Below, in pieces: positions 44,006-52,732 of a stretch of DNA of 64,000 bases. Source of the DNA: an uncultured Methanospirillum sp. (GTDB lineage: Archaea; Halobacteriota; Methanomicrobia; Methanomicrobiales; Methanospirillaceae); assembly GCF_963668475.1 (NCBI RefSeq), contig NZ_OY764544.1, positions 3,843,986 to 3,907,985 on the forward strand, written 5' to 3'. The stretch's first letter is position 1; every line of letters begins with the position of its first letter. The notes beneath the pieces were generated by a model, which did no database searches, was not told where the DNA came from, and saw only the letters and a program-made list of their open reading frames with translations. The position numbers and the translations under genes were made by a program.

Positions 44006-44980
44006 TCAGGCCTTCTGCATCTGTCTGAGATCGATGAGGATCCGGTGATTGATGATCTGCCAGGAGATGATGAGCCTGACAAGATCTGACCCTGCGATCA
44101 CCTCCTTTCCGGTGCAGATATCGATCGGATGAACACCGGTCTGTTCCTCGATGTTGCGTTCTATCCGGTGTATCGTCTCATGGGAGAGTTCCCCGTCTAT
44201 TGTCAGGGTTCTCATCTTTCGGTCATCCTGATCGAGAGTGCTGCATTCGAGCAGGAAGTCATGGGATGATCTGGTGAAGAGTCCGCAGAGATCGATATTA
44301 AGCTCGATATCTTCCAGACAGGTCTCCGGCGGTTTCATACCGAGTGTGATCCGGTAGATGTTGCGGGCAGTTCCAAGTGACTTCCCATATCCTGAGTATG
44401 CTATCCTGATGACCGTGCCTGCAGAGCTACGTTGCGGGAAGACATACTGCCGGTAATCAGGTTCACGCCGTTGGATCTCTTCAAGGGCAGCCTCCGGGGT
44501 GTAGTTTCTCTTGCCTACATCCCTTCTCAGTTTCCAGTCGTACTTCACCTCGTTGTCCGGGTCAACAAAGATGGTGTAGTCCAAATGCCTTAAAAGTTCA
44601 GGGGTTGCAAACGGGTGAAGCCCTTCAAGGATGACGAACTTAGTCGGATGAAAGGGAACCGGATCTCCGAACGTGCCGGTGGCATGCGAGTACACCGGTT
44701 TTTGAATTGACCGGCCCTGTTTCAGGGTTGCAACATCCTTAGCAAGGCGGTCAAGGTCATTAGCTTTCGGATCGAGCGGTGTGATTCCACGGCGTGCCCT
44801 CTCTTCCCTGTCGTATAGATGGTAATCGTCAAGTGTGATGGTGGATACAAGATCAGTTCCGAAGATGGAGACAATTGCATCTGAGAATGTGGTCTTTCCT
44901 GATCCTGAATCACCTGCAACCCCGATGATATAGATATATGGCGATGCACGAATGCTGTCGTGAAATGTAAAACTGCTCAT
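44006..44980 (-). CDS. prk: Phosphoribulokinase (archaeal/PRK-like uridine kinase fold)
   Basis: 324 residues. The P-loop GVAGDSGSGKTTF (about residues 20-32) is followed by ITLDDYHLYDREERARRGITPLDPKANDLDRL, which matches the ribulose-phosphate-binding part of phosphoribulokinases, and VILEGLHPF with the second acidic residue. PRK makes ribulose 1,5-bisphosphate. Methanospirillum PRK acts with RubisCO in a reductive hexulose-phosphate route that also uses hexulose-phosphate enzymes such as PHI (encoded at 3466-4065). RubisCO is not in this window. A uridine-kinase role is possible but less likely given the length. Confidence 0.85.
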   Translation of the reverse strand: MSSFTFHDSIRASPYIYIIGVAGDSGSGKTTFSDAIVSIFGTDLVSTITLDDYHLYDREERARRGITPLDPKANDLDRLAKDVATLKQGRSIQKPVYSHATGTFGDPVPFHPTKFVILEGLHPFATPELLRHLDYTIFVDPDNEVKYDWKLRRDVGKRNYTPEAALEEIQRREPDYRQYVFPQRSSAGTVIRIAYSGYGKSLGTARNIYRITLGMKPPETCLEDIELNIDLCGLFTRSSHDFLLECSTLDQDDRKMRTLTIDGELSHETIHRIERNIEEQTGVHPIDICTGKEVIAGSDLVRLIISWQIINHRILIDLRQMQKA

Positions 44981-45021
44981 TAATACTCAAAAATGAAAAG
45001 TTCTGGCAGATTCAGCCAGGA

Positions 45022-45402
45022 TTATTTTGCGCTTGTCCACAGGCCATGGACTGTGCAGTATTCACGTGCTACGACATCGGTTGTTGAACAGGGGAACTCG
45101 GCTTCGGGTTTTGCACCGGGTGAGAGCCTCTTGATGAAGTAGTAGTCTCCGCCGTGAACCTCTATCCACTCGATGTAGTGCTTCTCCTCCATCGGGTGAG
45201 GGATCTCACCGCACTTGACCAGGATGCCTGTCGCAGTCTTTTCGATGACTGGGACATGCTTCTCTTTTCCCTGGTCAGCGGTCTTTTCTACCTGCCTGAC
45301 CATATCAGCACCGCAGCAGACCAGTGTTCCTGCAGACGGATGAAAGACCACCGTGATGTTTCCGCACTTCTCACATTTGTATACTTCATAAAGCGCTGTC
45401 AT
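45022..45402 (-). CDS. dfx: Desulfoferrodoxin (superoxide reductase)
   Basis: 126 residues with both iron centres. The N-terminal desulforedoxin-like centre has Cys10, Cys13, Cys29 and Cys30. The catalytic centre has His49 (KEKHVP), His69 and His75 (IPHPMEEKHYIEW), and Cys116 with His119 (REYCTVHG). It reduces superoxide to hydrogen peroxide without making oxygen, protecting an anaerobe. FprA, an oxygen-reducing flavoprotein, is the next gene upstream on the same strand but 505 bases away, with its own transcript likely. Confidence 0.95.
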   Translation of the reverse strand: MTALYEVYKCEKCGNITVVFHPSAGTLVCCGADMVRQVEKTADQGKEKHVPVIEKTATGILVKCGEIPHPMEEKHYIEWIEVHGGDYYFIKRLSPGAKPEAEFPCSTTDVVAREYCTVHGLWTSAK

Positions 45403-45477
45403 GTTTCTCCTCTTAATGGCAGATCCTGATTATGGTTCTGCTCGTACTTCTGATTCGGCAGTCTAGTCTGATAATGG

Positions 45478-45497
45478 TTTTTATATCCGAACGTTCG
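45478..45497 (-). promoter_or_regulatory. dfx TATA box with adjacent palindrome
   Basis: On the minus strand, GGATATAAAAA (45478-45488) is a good TATA box about 75-85 bases before the dfx start. The perfect palindrome CGAACGTTCG (45488-45497) abuts it on the upstream side, where the transcription factor B element lies. This is a likely operator site. The box is also AT-rich enough to work for the plus strand. Confidence 0.45.
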
Positions 45498-45510
45498 TGG
45501 TATGAGTGAA

Positions 45511-45588
45511 ATATCCGGGTGACAGAGCGGGTGAGCGGGGGAGGTGGGGGTTCATGCGGGAGGCTCCGCTTTTAAGATACTCGGATAT
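45511..45588 (+). ncRNA. Candidate G-rich structured transcript between dfx and fprA
   Basis: ATATCCGGG (45511-45519) pairs with CTCGGATAT (45580-45588), one G-U pair. The loop holds five G runs of 3-5 (45517, 45529, 45537, 45546, 45558) able to form a G-quadruplex, and a small hairpin GCGG/CCGC (45556-45569) followed by TTTT. An AT-rich TATA-like box lies about 28 bases upstream on the plus strand. The rest of the 505-base gap (45589-45907) is AT-rich and shows no gene. No RNA family is recognised. Confidence 0.3.
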
Positions 45589-45907
45589 CCGGCTCTCCTA
45601 GTAAAAATAATAAATATTTATTTATATTCTCTATGTAATGCGGAAGAATATGCACACACAACTATCTTCTTCCCTGTGATGCTGGTAGTATGTGCATGCA
45701 GGAGTTCCGTCTTCCCGCCCTGAATCCCGACCCTGAATGATTTATACTTGAATGCTGAATCAGGCCTATAATTGCTGAGCGATTACACCCGCTTTATTCC
45801 CGAATCTTCCGCTCTTTGCCAATGTCTGATCATTGTGGAAGAATGATGAACCGATGTTGCGAATTTGTGTAAAAAAGGAGGATCTAATAGTCTGGATCTC
45901 ACCGGTG

Positions 45908-47098
45908 TCAGCCGATGACCAGAGAATCCTCGTGGTGTTTTGCTGCGATCAGATCAGCAAGTGCCTGCAGGTCTGCTCTTGCTTTCTCACCCGGAGCACC
46001 CTGAATGTATACCGGGCTGAGAAGTTCTGCCTTGATGTGAGGAATCATTGACTTCAGAGTCTCAACCGTCTTTCCTCCCCATCCGTAGGAACCGATAATA
46101 GAGGCATATCTGGTCTTGGGCTTGATGAGGTTGGCAAGGTACGCCACCGAGACCATATCCGGATGAGGGCCGAAGAGGACTGTTGGTGTTGCAAAGATCA
46201 CAGTTGCGGCATCCACCAGTTCCATTGCAAGTGCCCCGCTGTCAGGACTCGTTACTTTGAACGGTTTTACCCCAACACCACGTTCAAGTAATAGTTCGGT
46301 AAGGGTGTTGACCATCTGGCTGGTGCTTCCGTGCATGGAGACATACGGGATGAGGACAAAGTTCTTGACCTGGTCACTTGTCCACTGCTCATAAAGATCC
46401 AGGATCAGTGATGCCGGTCTGATCAACGGTCCATGGCTCGGTGCGATCACTGCGATCTTCTTCTCCTTCAGATCTGCCATGTACTTAACGATACTTGATC
46501 GAAATGGCATCATGATCTCGCCATAGTACCTCTTTGCCAGGATCTCCTCACGTGCCATATCCTGAACAAAGAGATCTGATGTTGCATAGTGGGAGCCGAA
46601 GAGATCGCAGGAGAAGAGCATCTCCTCTTCAGGGCAGTAGGTCATCATCGTCTCAGGCCAGTGTACCCATGGTGCTGAGATGAATGTAAGTGTCCGGTCA
46701 CCAAGATTTACAGAATCACCTGATGTTACGATCTGGCACCGCTGGGCAGGAACATCAAGAAGGAGTGAGAGAAGCTCCTGGCATTTCTGTGTGCAACAGA
46801 CCTTTGCTCCCGGAAATAACTCAAGCAGCATCGGCAGGCATCCTGCGTGATCCTGCTCGGCATGGTTGACAACGATGTAATCGAGCCTGTTGATTCCGAG
46901 CCTGATCAGGTTTCCAATAAATTCTTCTTCCCTGGAGGGATCAGCGGTATCGATGAGTGCTGTCTTTTCGCTTCCCTTAATGAAATATGAATTATATGAT
47001 GTTCCTTCTGGAAGGGGAACCAGTTCATCAAATATCCGCCGGTCCCAGTCAATGATCCCGACTGCAAAAATGTGCTCACTAATCTGACGGACAGCCAT
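45908..47098 (-). CDS. fprA: F420H2 oxidase / A-type flavoprotein (FprA)
   Basis: 396 residues from ATG 47098 (MAVRQISEH). The N-terminal metallo-beta-lactamase di-iron domain has HAEQDHAG (His79, Glu81, Asp83, His84), APWVHWPETM and CDLFGSHYA. The C-terminal flavodoxin domain starts near residue 250 (IPYVSMHGSTSQM for FMN phosphate). In methanogens FprA reduces oxygen to water with F420H2. It is downstream of the HDAC-like gene on the same strand but separated by a 71-base gap. It works with desulfoferrodoxin in oxygen defence. Confidence 0.93.
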   Translation of the reverse strand: MAVRQISEHIFAVGIIDWDRRIFDELVPLPEGTSYNSYFIKGSEKTALIDTADPSREEEFIGNLIRLGINRLDYIVVNHAEQDHAGCLPMLLELFPGAKVCCTQKCQELLSLLLDVPAQRCQIVTSGDSVNLGDRTLTFISAPWVHWPETMMTYCPEEEMLFSCDLFGSHYATSDLFVQDMAREEILAKRYYGEIMMPFRSSIVKYMADLKEKKIAVIAPSHGPLIRPASLILDLYEQWTSDQVKNFVLIPYVSMHGSTSQMVNTLTELLLERGVGVKPFKVTSPDSGALAMELVDAATVIFATPTVLFGPHPDMVSVAYLANLIKPKTRYASIIGSYGWGGKTVETLKSMIPHIKAELLSPVYIQGAPGEKARADLQALADLIAAKHHEDSLVIG

Positions 47099-47169
47099 GG
47101 TATTCCTCGGGCCAGCATTGCTGACCAATACCGGTCAGGTAGGACGGATAACAGGATAAAGGGATCAGA

Positions 47170-48249
47170 TTATCTGAAACAACTCCAGTATGGGGCGAGC
47201 ATCTGTTTCAGCTCCCCGGTGGTCTTGATCACCCGGGAGAGTGCGGTATCTGATACAGACCGGTGGAGCAGGTCAAGCAGGGTGTCAGGTTCTCTGATGG
47301 CAGAGATATCAAGCCCTGCCATGGCCGCGATGATGCCGAGGTTTGTGTACGGGAGCCCGCCCTCCACGCTGTATCCGCCTTCCAGGATCACAACAAGCCT
47401 TCCAAGACAGATACTGTCAGCGAGGATGCAGATCTCCTGCATCATGGAAGCGTACCCCCTTGCAGTAAGTGCCAGGCCAGTGAGGGGATCGGTGAAATGG
47501 TTGTCCTGGCCTGCTGAAATGACGATGCAGTCTGGCTGGAACTCTTCAGCAAGAGGCATGATGATCTCCTGAAGCAGGTACGTGTACACCTGGTCAGAGC
47601 TTCCGCCCGGGACCGGCATGTTCACCGTATACCCTGTCCCCTCTCCGGTTCCTATCTCATCTATCTGGCCCGATCCCGGGTAGAATGGGAACTGGTGCAC
47701 CGAACAGAAGAGCACGGAGGGATCATCCTCGAAGATCTCCTGGGTTCCGTTTCCGTGATGAGCATCCCAGTCCAGGATCATGACCCGTTTCATTCCTCTT
47801 CGCTGAAACTGCCTGACCGATATGGCCACGTTGTTGAGATAGCAGAATCCTCCGCCGTGGGCACACCCGGCATGGTGGCCGGGGGGACGACAGAGAACGA
47901 ATGCATTTCTCACATCCTGGTCAAGTACAGCGTCCACTGCGGTGACTGCCCCTCCTGCAGCTAGCAGAGCGTCGCCGATCAGGCCATGGGGGATCATGGT
48001 ATCGTAATCGATCATCCCACCGGTGACACTCGCCTCTTCGAGAAATCCCACATATGCAGCATCATGAACTGCAAGAATCTCTGACCTGGTCGCTTTCCGG
48101 GGTTCGATCAGACTGATTTCGGGGATATCAAAGATCCCTTCCTCGGTCAGCTGGTCCATGGTGTACGCAAGGCGTTCGCTCCGTTCCGGATGGGTAGGGC
48201 TCTGCTCGTGGCGGAGGTAAGCCTGGGCAAAGACGATCCCTGTCGTCAT
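47170..48249 (-). CDS. Histone-deacetylase-superfamily amidohydrolase (AcuC-like)
   Basis: 359 residues. The zinc hydrolase marks are RPPGHHAGCAHGGGFCYLNNVAI and ILDWDAHHGNGTQEIFED, with the second His-Asp set and Asp/Tyr of VISAGQDNHFTDPL. Members deacetylate lysine, polyamines or other N-acyl compounds. Archaeal targets include chromatin proteins such as Alba, but this is not read from the sequence. Its start overlaps the stop of the hydantoinase-like gene by four bases, so the two are translationally coupled. Confidence 0.88.
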   Translation of the reverse strand: MTTGIVFAQAYLRHEQSPTHPERSERLAYTMDQLTEEGIFDIPEISLIEPRKATRSEILAVHDAAYVGFLEEASVTGGMIDYDTMIPHGLIGDALLAAGGAVTAVDAVLDQDVRNAFVLCRPPGHHAGCAHGGGFCYLNNVAISVRQFQRRGMKRVMILDWDAHHGNGTQEIFEDDPSVLFCSVHQFPFYPGSGQIDEIGTGEGTGYTVNMPVPGGSSDQVYTYLLQEIIMPLAEEFQPDCIVISAGQDNHFTDPLTGLALTARGYASMMQEICILADSICLGRLVVILEGGYSVEGGLPYTNLGIIAAMAGLDISAIREPDTLLDLLHRSVSDTALSRVIKTTGELKQMLAPYWSCFR

Positions 48250-49691
48250 GGTGCCTCCGCAGTGATACCTGGTGCAATCCCAATCACGAAGTCTGTGATC
48301 CTGGCCTGCACCCTGCCTCCCCTGACCACATTATAAGCCGAATACTGACTGGTCACAAGTTCATGCAGATCTTCCTGTGGTGCTCCTTCGTTTCTGGCCA
48401 TTGTCCTGACCAGTTCGCCGGTATGCATGAGGAGATCGTCATCACTCATTCCGAAAGGAAGCGGATGATCGATCCCGTTTAATGTGAGCACTCCCCGCTG
48501 CGAGTCTGCATGGGCATGGACACTGATGCTGATCCGTGAGACCGCTGCACCGACGGCGTTTGCAGAACCGGCATGGTCGGGAACATAGAACCTCACTCTC
48601 GCCTCGTCTGCAAGATCCGGAATAAGATAAGGGGCCAGGAACCCTGCCCCAACGATCAGGACAGGGTCCATATGATGAATGATGCCCCCAAGTGTCTCGA
48701 TGTACTCCCGGTATGCATCTTCTGCCTTCTTCAGGTCGAGACAACACGAGCGGGAGGTGTCGCCGATTTCAGCACCGAGAACGTTGAGTGCATCGGTCAG
48801 GGTCGGTTCAGCACCACCGAACGCCCGGGCATTGCCTGATCTGAACTGCATCAGTTCATCCCTGATGCACGAATCTCCTCCTAAAGGAATTGTCTCTGCT
48901 GAAACAGCCTGGATGAGGGTTCTCTTTCCCTGTACGAACAGGGTCTCCAGGATGGGCTTTCCGTCTTTTATAGGGACGAGATCGGTGGTTGTGCCGCCAA
49001 TGTCAACAACCAGGAAGTCCTTCTTCTTCGAGAGATATTTTGCCCCGAGGGCAACTGTTGCAGGACTTGAGTGATAGAGCAGGGACGGGTTCTCGATAGC
49101 CCGGTCATGGCCACAGAGTCCTCCGTCAGATGTCACGAATAGGGAGTCCTGATGGGTTTTTCGTATCCTGTCAGAAAGTGCAGCAACTTTTACTTTGATC
49201 CCTGCGTTGATCCTGGTCGTTGCTATTCTGGCAGGAAAGTTGAGTCCTCCGAGGGGAGAACTGATCGCTATCTGTTCATCGTCAAAGAACAGCCTCGCGA
49301 TATCCCTGACGATCTCCTCCTGTACCGGGTTCCTGACAGAGAACTTTCCTGCAATTGCGATCCCGTCTGCTCGACATCCTCTGAGGAGGTTCTCGATCTC
49401 TTCTGTATCAACAGGTTCAAGGACGTCACCGCGGGGACCTACCGCACCTTTCACTGCGCCCCCGTACACGAGGCCTGGGCCGGGGATGGTAATTGTCCTG
49501 ATCCTCCCGGCTGTGCCGGTAACCATCGCATTGAGAGGCTGGGAGGTACTTACCGCAAGCCTTCCGCCCGCTCCTGCCATCTGCAGGGCATGTTCAAGAC
49601 CCTTTGAGTTTGGGACTTTGATGGTCCGGATATCGTCATCAATCAGCGCAATGTCTGTATTGGTTCCGCCGATGTCAATCCCGGTAAACAT
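48246..49691 (-). CDS. Hydantoinase/oxoprolinase-family protein
   Basis: 481 residues. An ASKHA-fold ATP-dependent amide-ring hydrolase: MFTGIDIGGTNTDIALID is phosphate-1, and VVDIGGTTTDLVPIKDGKP near residue 225 is the second signature. FVTSDGGLCG and the C-terminal GAGFLAPYLIPD complete the pattern. It is the shorter methanogen form, without the HyuB partner nearby. The coupled HDAC-like hydrolase suggests joint breakdown of an N-acyl or cyclic amide compound; the substrate is unknown. Confidence 0.85.
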   Translation of the reverse strand: MFTGIDIGGTNTDIALIDDDIRTIKVPNSKGLEHALQMAGAGGRLAVSTSQPLNAMVTGTAGRIRTITIPGPGLVYGGAVKGAVGPRGDVLEPVDTEEIENLLRGCRADGIAIAGKFSVRNPVQEEIVRDIARLFFDDEQIAISSPLGGLNFPARIATTRINAGIKVKVAALSDRIRKTHQDSLFVTSDGGLCGHDRAIENPSLLYHSSPATVALGAKYLSKKKDFLVVDIGGTTTDLVPIKDGKPILETLFVQGKRTLIQAVSAETIPLGGDSCIRDELMQFRSGNARAFGGAEPTLTDALNVLGAEIGDTSRSCCLDLKKAEDAYREYIETLGGIIHHMDPVLIVGAGFLAPYLIPDLADEARVRFYVPDHAGSANAVGAAVSRISISVHAHADSQRGVLTLNGIDHPLPFGMSDDDLLMHTGELVRTMARNEGAPQEDLHELVTSQYSAYNVVRGGRVQARITDFVIGIAPGITAEAP

Positions 49692-49828
49692 CTCCCTGCC
49701 TCTTCTCCTCTCTGATTAAATTCCCTGACTGCGAATTATTTGAACGTTACCGGGACCTGATCTGATTCTGAATATATATGTCAGGAACCTGAAATACTTT
49801 GATCAATTCGTGCTGGTCTGCTAACATC

Positions 49829-50950
49829 ATGACGCTTCAGTGTGAGGATGGGGAGAGTGTCCTGAAGAAGACCATCGCAGCGGTATTCTACACTCTGAAA
49901 GTACGCCACATCTCAAAGGTGTATGTGACTGATCGACGTATAGTCATCAAAAACCGCAAAAATGAATATATTAAGATCTCCTTTGATCATATCCATGAGA
50001 TAACGGTTGAAGACCAGTACCGGCTCTGTATCAGGTGTAATACACCCCAGCGTTTTTTTACCGAACGTGAGGAGTACACCCGGCTCTACCTCCACGGTCT
50101 GAAGAAGAAGGAAGGTGGAGTGATCGCCCCGCTTGATGATTCCAAGTGGCCTGATGCGTGGAGGCGATACCTGAACTCACTGGTGAAGAAGTACCAGACC
50201 GCGGTTGCCCGGAAGAAGCGGGAGATGCAGAACCAGGAAGATGAACTGCTCTTCATCGAAGGGATACAGCGAAGACCGAACGGCCTTGATCCCTTTGCTA
50301 TCGTGAAGACCAAGGAGAAGGTCCTGGTCTGGTTCGATGATACCGAACTGAATGCCTGTACTGTGTATGCCACAAGTGAACACCTGCTTGTCAAGATAAA
50401 GTCCTCAGATTATCTTGTGGTTCCGTACTCGGTGATCTACACTTCGAAGCCAGATGGCAAGGACCGGTTCTGTATCACTTTCTCGTTCTCACAGGAGATT
50501 GAAGGATTCTCAGCGCCTCTCTCAAAGATGTTTATAAAGAGAATCCCCGAACCTGACGAGCAGTACCCGGCAAAGCTTCAGGAACGGTGGATGGAGGGAT
50601 GGCAGGAGTTCTTCAACCAGGTGACTTCGGCATTTAAGGCACATAAAGGTGCTATCAGCCACGATGAGATGCTTGATATGCTCGTTGAGATGAAGCACAG
50701 TCCTACCAAGTACTCGCTCAGCTCGTATGCCAAGCAGGGCTGGGATCGTGCCTGTGGCCTTGCAGTGGATCGGTTTGGCGGTATGGAGGATCTCTACCTT
50801 TTCCAGACGTTTCTCCTCAAAGAGTATGAGGACATGAAGAACCGCGGGGTTGCAGAACCTGACTCTGCCCGGCAGGAGGCGTACATGGGTTCAGAGATGG
50901 CATACAACGCGATCCTTGCTTATATCAACCAGCACACCCGTACACGTTGA
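49829..50950 (+). CDS. Protein with two bacterial-PH-like domains, function unknown
   Basis: 373 residues from ATG 49829; a start at 49799 would add ten. The N-terminal part (VYVTDRRIVIKNRKNEYIKISFDHIHEI) looks like a bacterial pleckstrin-homology domain. A charged helical linker (about 110-145) follows. A second PH-like part (VYATSEHLLVKIKSSDYLVVPYSVIY) and a helical C-terminal domain (about 245-373) complete it. No membrane segment and no enzyme motif. The next gene begins 77 bases later. The PH call is pattern-based and tentative. Confidence 0.6.
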   Translation: MTLQCEDGESVLKKTIAAVFYTLKVRHISKVYVTDRRIVIKNRKNEYIKISFDHIHEITVEDQYRLCIRCNTPQRFFTEREEYTRLYLHGLKKKEGGVIAPLDDSKWPDAWRRYLNSLVKKYQTAVARKKREMQNQEDELLFIEGIQRRPNGLDPFAIVKTKEKVLVWFDDTELNACTVYATSEHLLVKIKSSDYLVVPYSVIYTSKPDGKDRFCITFSFSQEIEGFSAPLSKMFIKRIPEPDEQYPAKLQERWMEGWQEFFNQVTSAFKAHKGAISHDEMLDMLVEMKHSPTKYSLSSYAKQGWDRACGLAVDRFGGMEDLYLFQTFLLKEYEDMKNRGVAEPDSARQEAYMGSEMAYNAILAYINQHTRTR

Positions 50951-51026
50951 ATGTTCAGGACTTTGCATACTTTTTCTCCCTGATACAAATGACAGGATAT
51001 TTACCTCATGCCCTGCACCTGACAGT

Positions 51027-51569
51027 ATGGATCCTGAAGAGGAAGCAGTCCGGACCATCGCTAACCTGATGGCTGTAAGCGTCCGCACTGCACCGAAAGG
51101 GAAGGGTACTGACACCATCGAGACGAAGGTTCTGTACGGGCCAGAACTTTCTGAGCTTGCACGGGAGATGGAGGTAGTTGGAACCAGGATCGGGTTTCAG
51201 TTTTTCATGCGTGATGCGAAGAATATTGCAGCCGCATCAGCATGTGTTCTGATCGGATGCCACGGGGAGCAGCACGTTGGCCTGAACTGTGGCGGGTGCG
51301 GACATAGCACCTGTAAAGAGATGGCCGAGGCATTTGCAAACCGGAAAGAGAACACCCTGTATAAGGGTCCGGTCTGTGCTATCCGGATGGCAGATCTCGG
51401 AATTGCTGTTGGTTCAGCAGCAAAGACCGCCCAGATTCACAACGCAGATAATCGTGTCTTCTTCTCTGCCGGAGTAGCAGCACTCTCGCTCGGTCACCTT
51501 CCCGGGTGCACCACTGCGTATGCGATCCCGCTCTCAGTGACCGGGAAGAACATCTTCTTTGATCGGTAA
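51027..51569 (+). CDS. DUF2148 ferredoxin-domain protein
   Basis: 180 residues from ATG 51027 (MDPEEEAVRTI). Six cysteines include GCHGEQHVGLNCGGCGHSTCKEM near residue 77-99, the pattern of DUF2148 ferredoxin-like proteins. VRTAPKGKGTDTIET matches the N-terminal part of that family. It likely binds an Fe-S cluster but has no established reaction. The RFAP-synthase-like gene starts five bases after its stop, so the two are probably co-expressed. Confidence 0.82.
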   Translation: MDPEEEAVRTIANLMAVSVRTAPKGKGTDTIETKVLYGPELSELAREMEVVGTRIGFQFFMRDAKNIAAASACVLIGCHGEQHVGLNCGGCGHSTCKEMAEAFANRKENTLYKGPVCAIRMADLGIAVGSAAKTAQIHNADNRVFFSAGVAALSLGHLPGCTTAYAIPLSVTGKNIFFDR

Positions 51570-51574
51570 CAGCA

Positions 51575-52642
51575 ATGACAATACTGAAGATACGCGGAGG
51601 AGACCTTGACCTTGTTGAGTATGAGTTCAACTCATTCAAGCCGGGCGAGGATCTGAAGACTGCCGGACTAGAAAGAACGTATAACCTGAAGATAAGTTCA
51701 GAGCCGGTAACAGTCAGGGCACCGGGCCGGATTCATCTGACTGTGCTGGACATGAACCGGTTTGCACCAGGTCATCCTGGCGGAGGAGGCATCGGATTTG
51801 CTATTCAGGTCTATGCGTATGCAACTGCCAGGGCGATCCCGTCAGGGTACGAGATCACGTACAGCAGGCCTGCCATCATCGAGCACTTCCTCACTCTGTT
51901 CTCAAAGACCATCGGATATACTGGTGGGTTTGCAATAGAAGCCCGGGATCATGAGTACAAGCATGTCGGGCTCGGGTCTACCAGCACCATCCTGACAGCA
52001 GTGGCATCTGCTGTGAACAAGGTGGTGGGAGAGCCTCTCACGCAGGACCAGCTCAGGATCCTTATCGGTCATAACTACGTTGAAGAGACCGAGGGAGGGC
52101 TTGTTGCATACGGGTTTGAGACCGGTGTAGGTCCGGCAGTCAGCACCTACGGAGGTATGGCAGTCATGGGCGATGATCTTGCCCTTGTCTACCGGCATGA
52201 TTTTGCCGCCGACAAGTACGTGCATATCGTCATACCGCCGAGTTCGATCTCCTCTGCAGGAGAGGAGGAGTTCTCCCTGCTCATGAACAAGGCACGGACC
52301 CTTGATTACCGGGACCGGGAGCAGAAGGCATACTGCATCCTGATGGACTTCATCCCTGCCCTGGGCTGCGGAGATCTTCAGCGGATGGGTGACGTGATGT
52401 GGGAGATCGAGTTCAGGGGATCGAAGCGGGCAGAGGTTGAGCACCACTCGTTTGAACTCTATCACTACATGAACAGGCTCAGGAAAGCAGGGCTTGAGTT
52501 TGTGGGGATGAGTTCGGTAGGTCCGTCAATAGCCATCATCACGTCAATGCCTGCAGAAAAGATCCGGGATATCCTGAAACCTATGGATCTCACCATCGCC
52601 ATCAGTACCACGGTTGATAACCGTGGGCTGGTCTTTGGGTAA
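51575..52642 (+). CDS. GHMP-fold protein, beta-RFAP-synthase-like
   Basis: 355 residues. A GHMP-kinase-fold protein: VRAPGRIHLTVLDMN near residue 48, a GGGGIGFAI loop and HVGLGSTSTILTAVASAVN for the phosphate loop. RIHxxxxDxN is the mark of beta-ribofuranosylaminobenzene 5'-phosphate synthase, the first step of methanopterin made from p-aminobenzoate. An N-terminal extension of about 45 residues is unlike the standard form. Another archaeal sugar kinase of the same superfamily cannot be excluded. Companion of the DUF2148 gene. Confidence 0.65.
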   Translation: MTILKIRGGDLDLVEYEFNSFKPGEDLKTAGLERTYNLKISSEPVTVRAPGRIHLTVLDMNRFAPGHPGGGGIGFAIQVYAYATARAIPSGYEITYSRPAIIEHFLTLFSKTIGYTGGFAIEARDHEYKHVGLGSTSTILTAVASAVNKVVGEPLTQDQLRILIGHNYVEETEGGLVAYGFETGVGPAVSTYGGMAVMGDDLALVYRHDFAADKYVHIVIPPSSISSAGEEEFSLLMNKARTLDYRDREQKAYCILMDFIPALGCGDLQRMGDVMWEIEFRGSKRAEVEHHSFELYHYMNRLRKAGLEFVGMSSVGPSIAIITSMPAEKIRDILKPMDLTIAISTTVDNRGLVFG

Positions 52643-52732
52643 GGATCGATCTGTATCGATCCAACCCCTTGGTTCAAAAGGCATAATCCGTGTGAAAGGC
52701 AACATGGTGGGAATGAATATCTGGGCAGGGGC

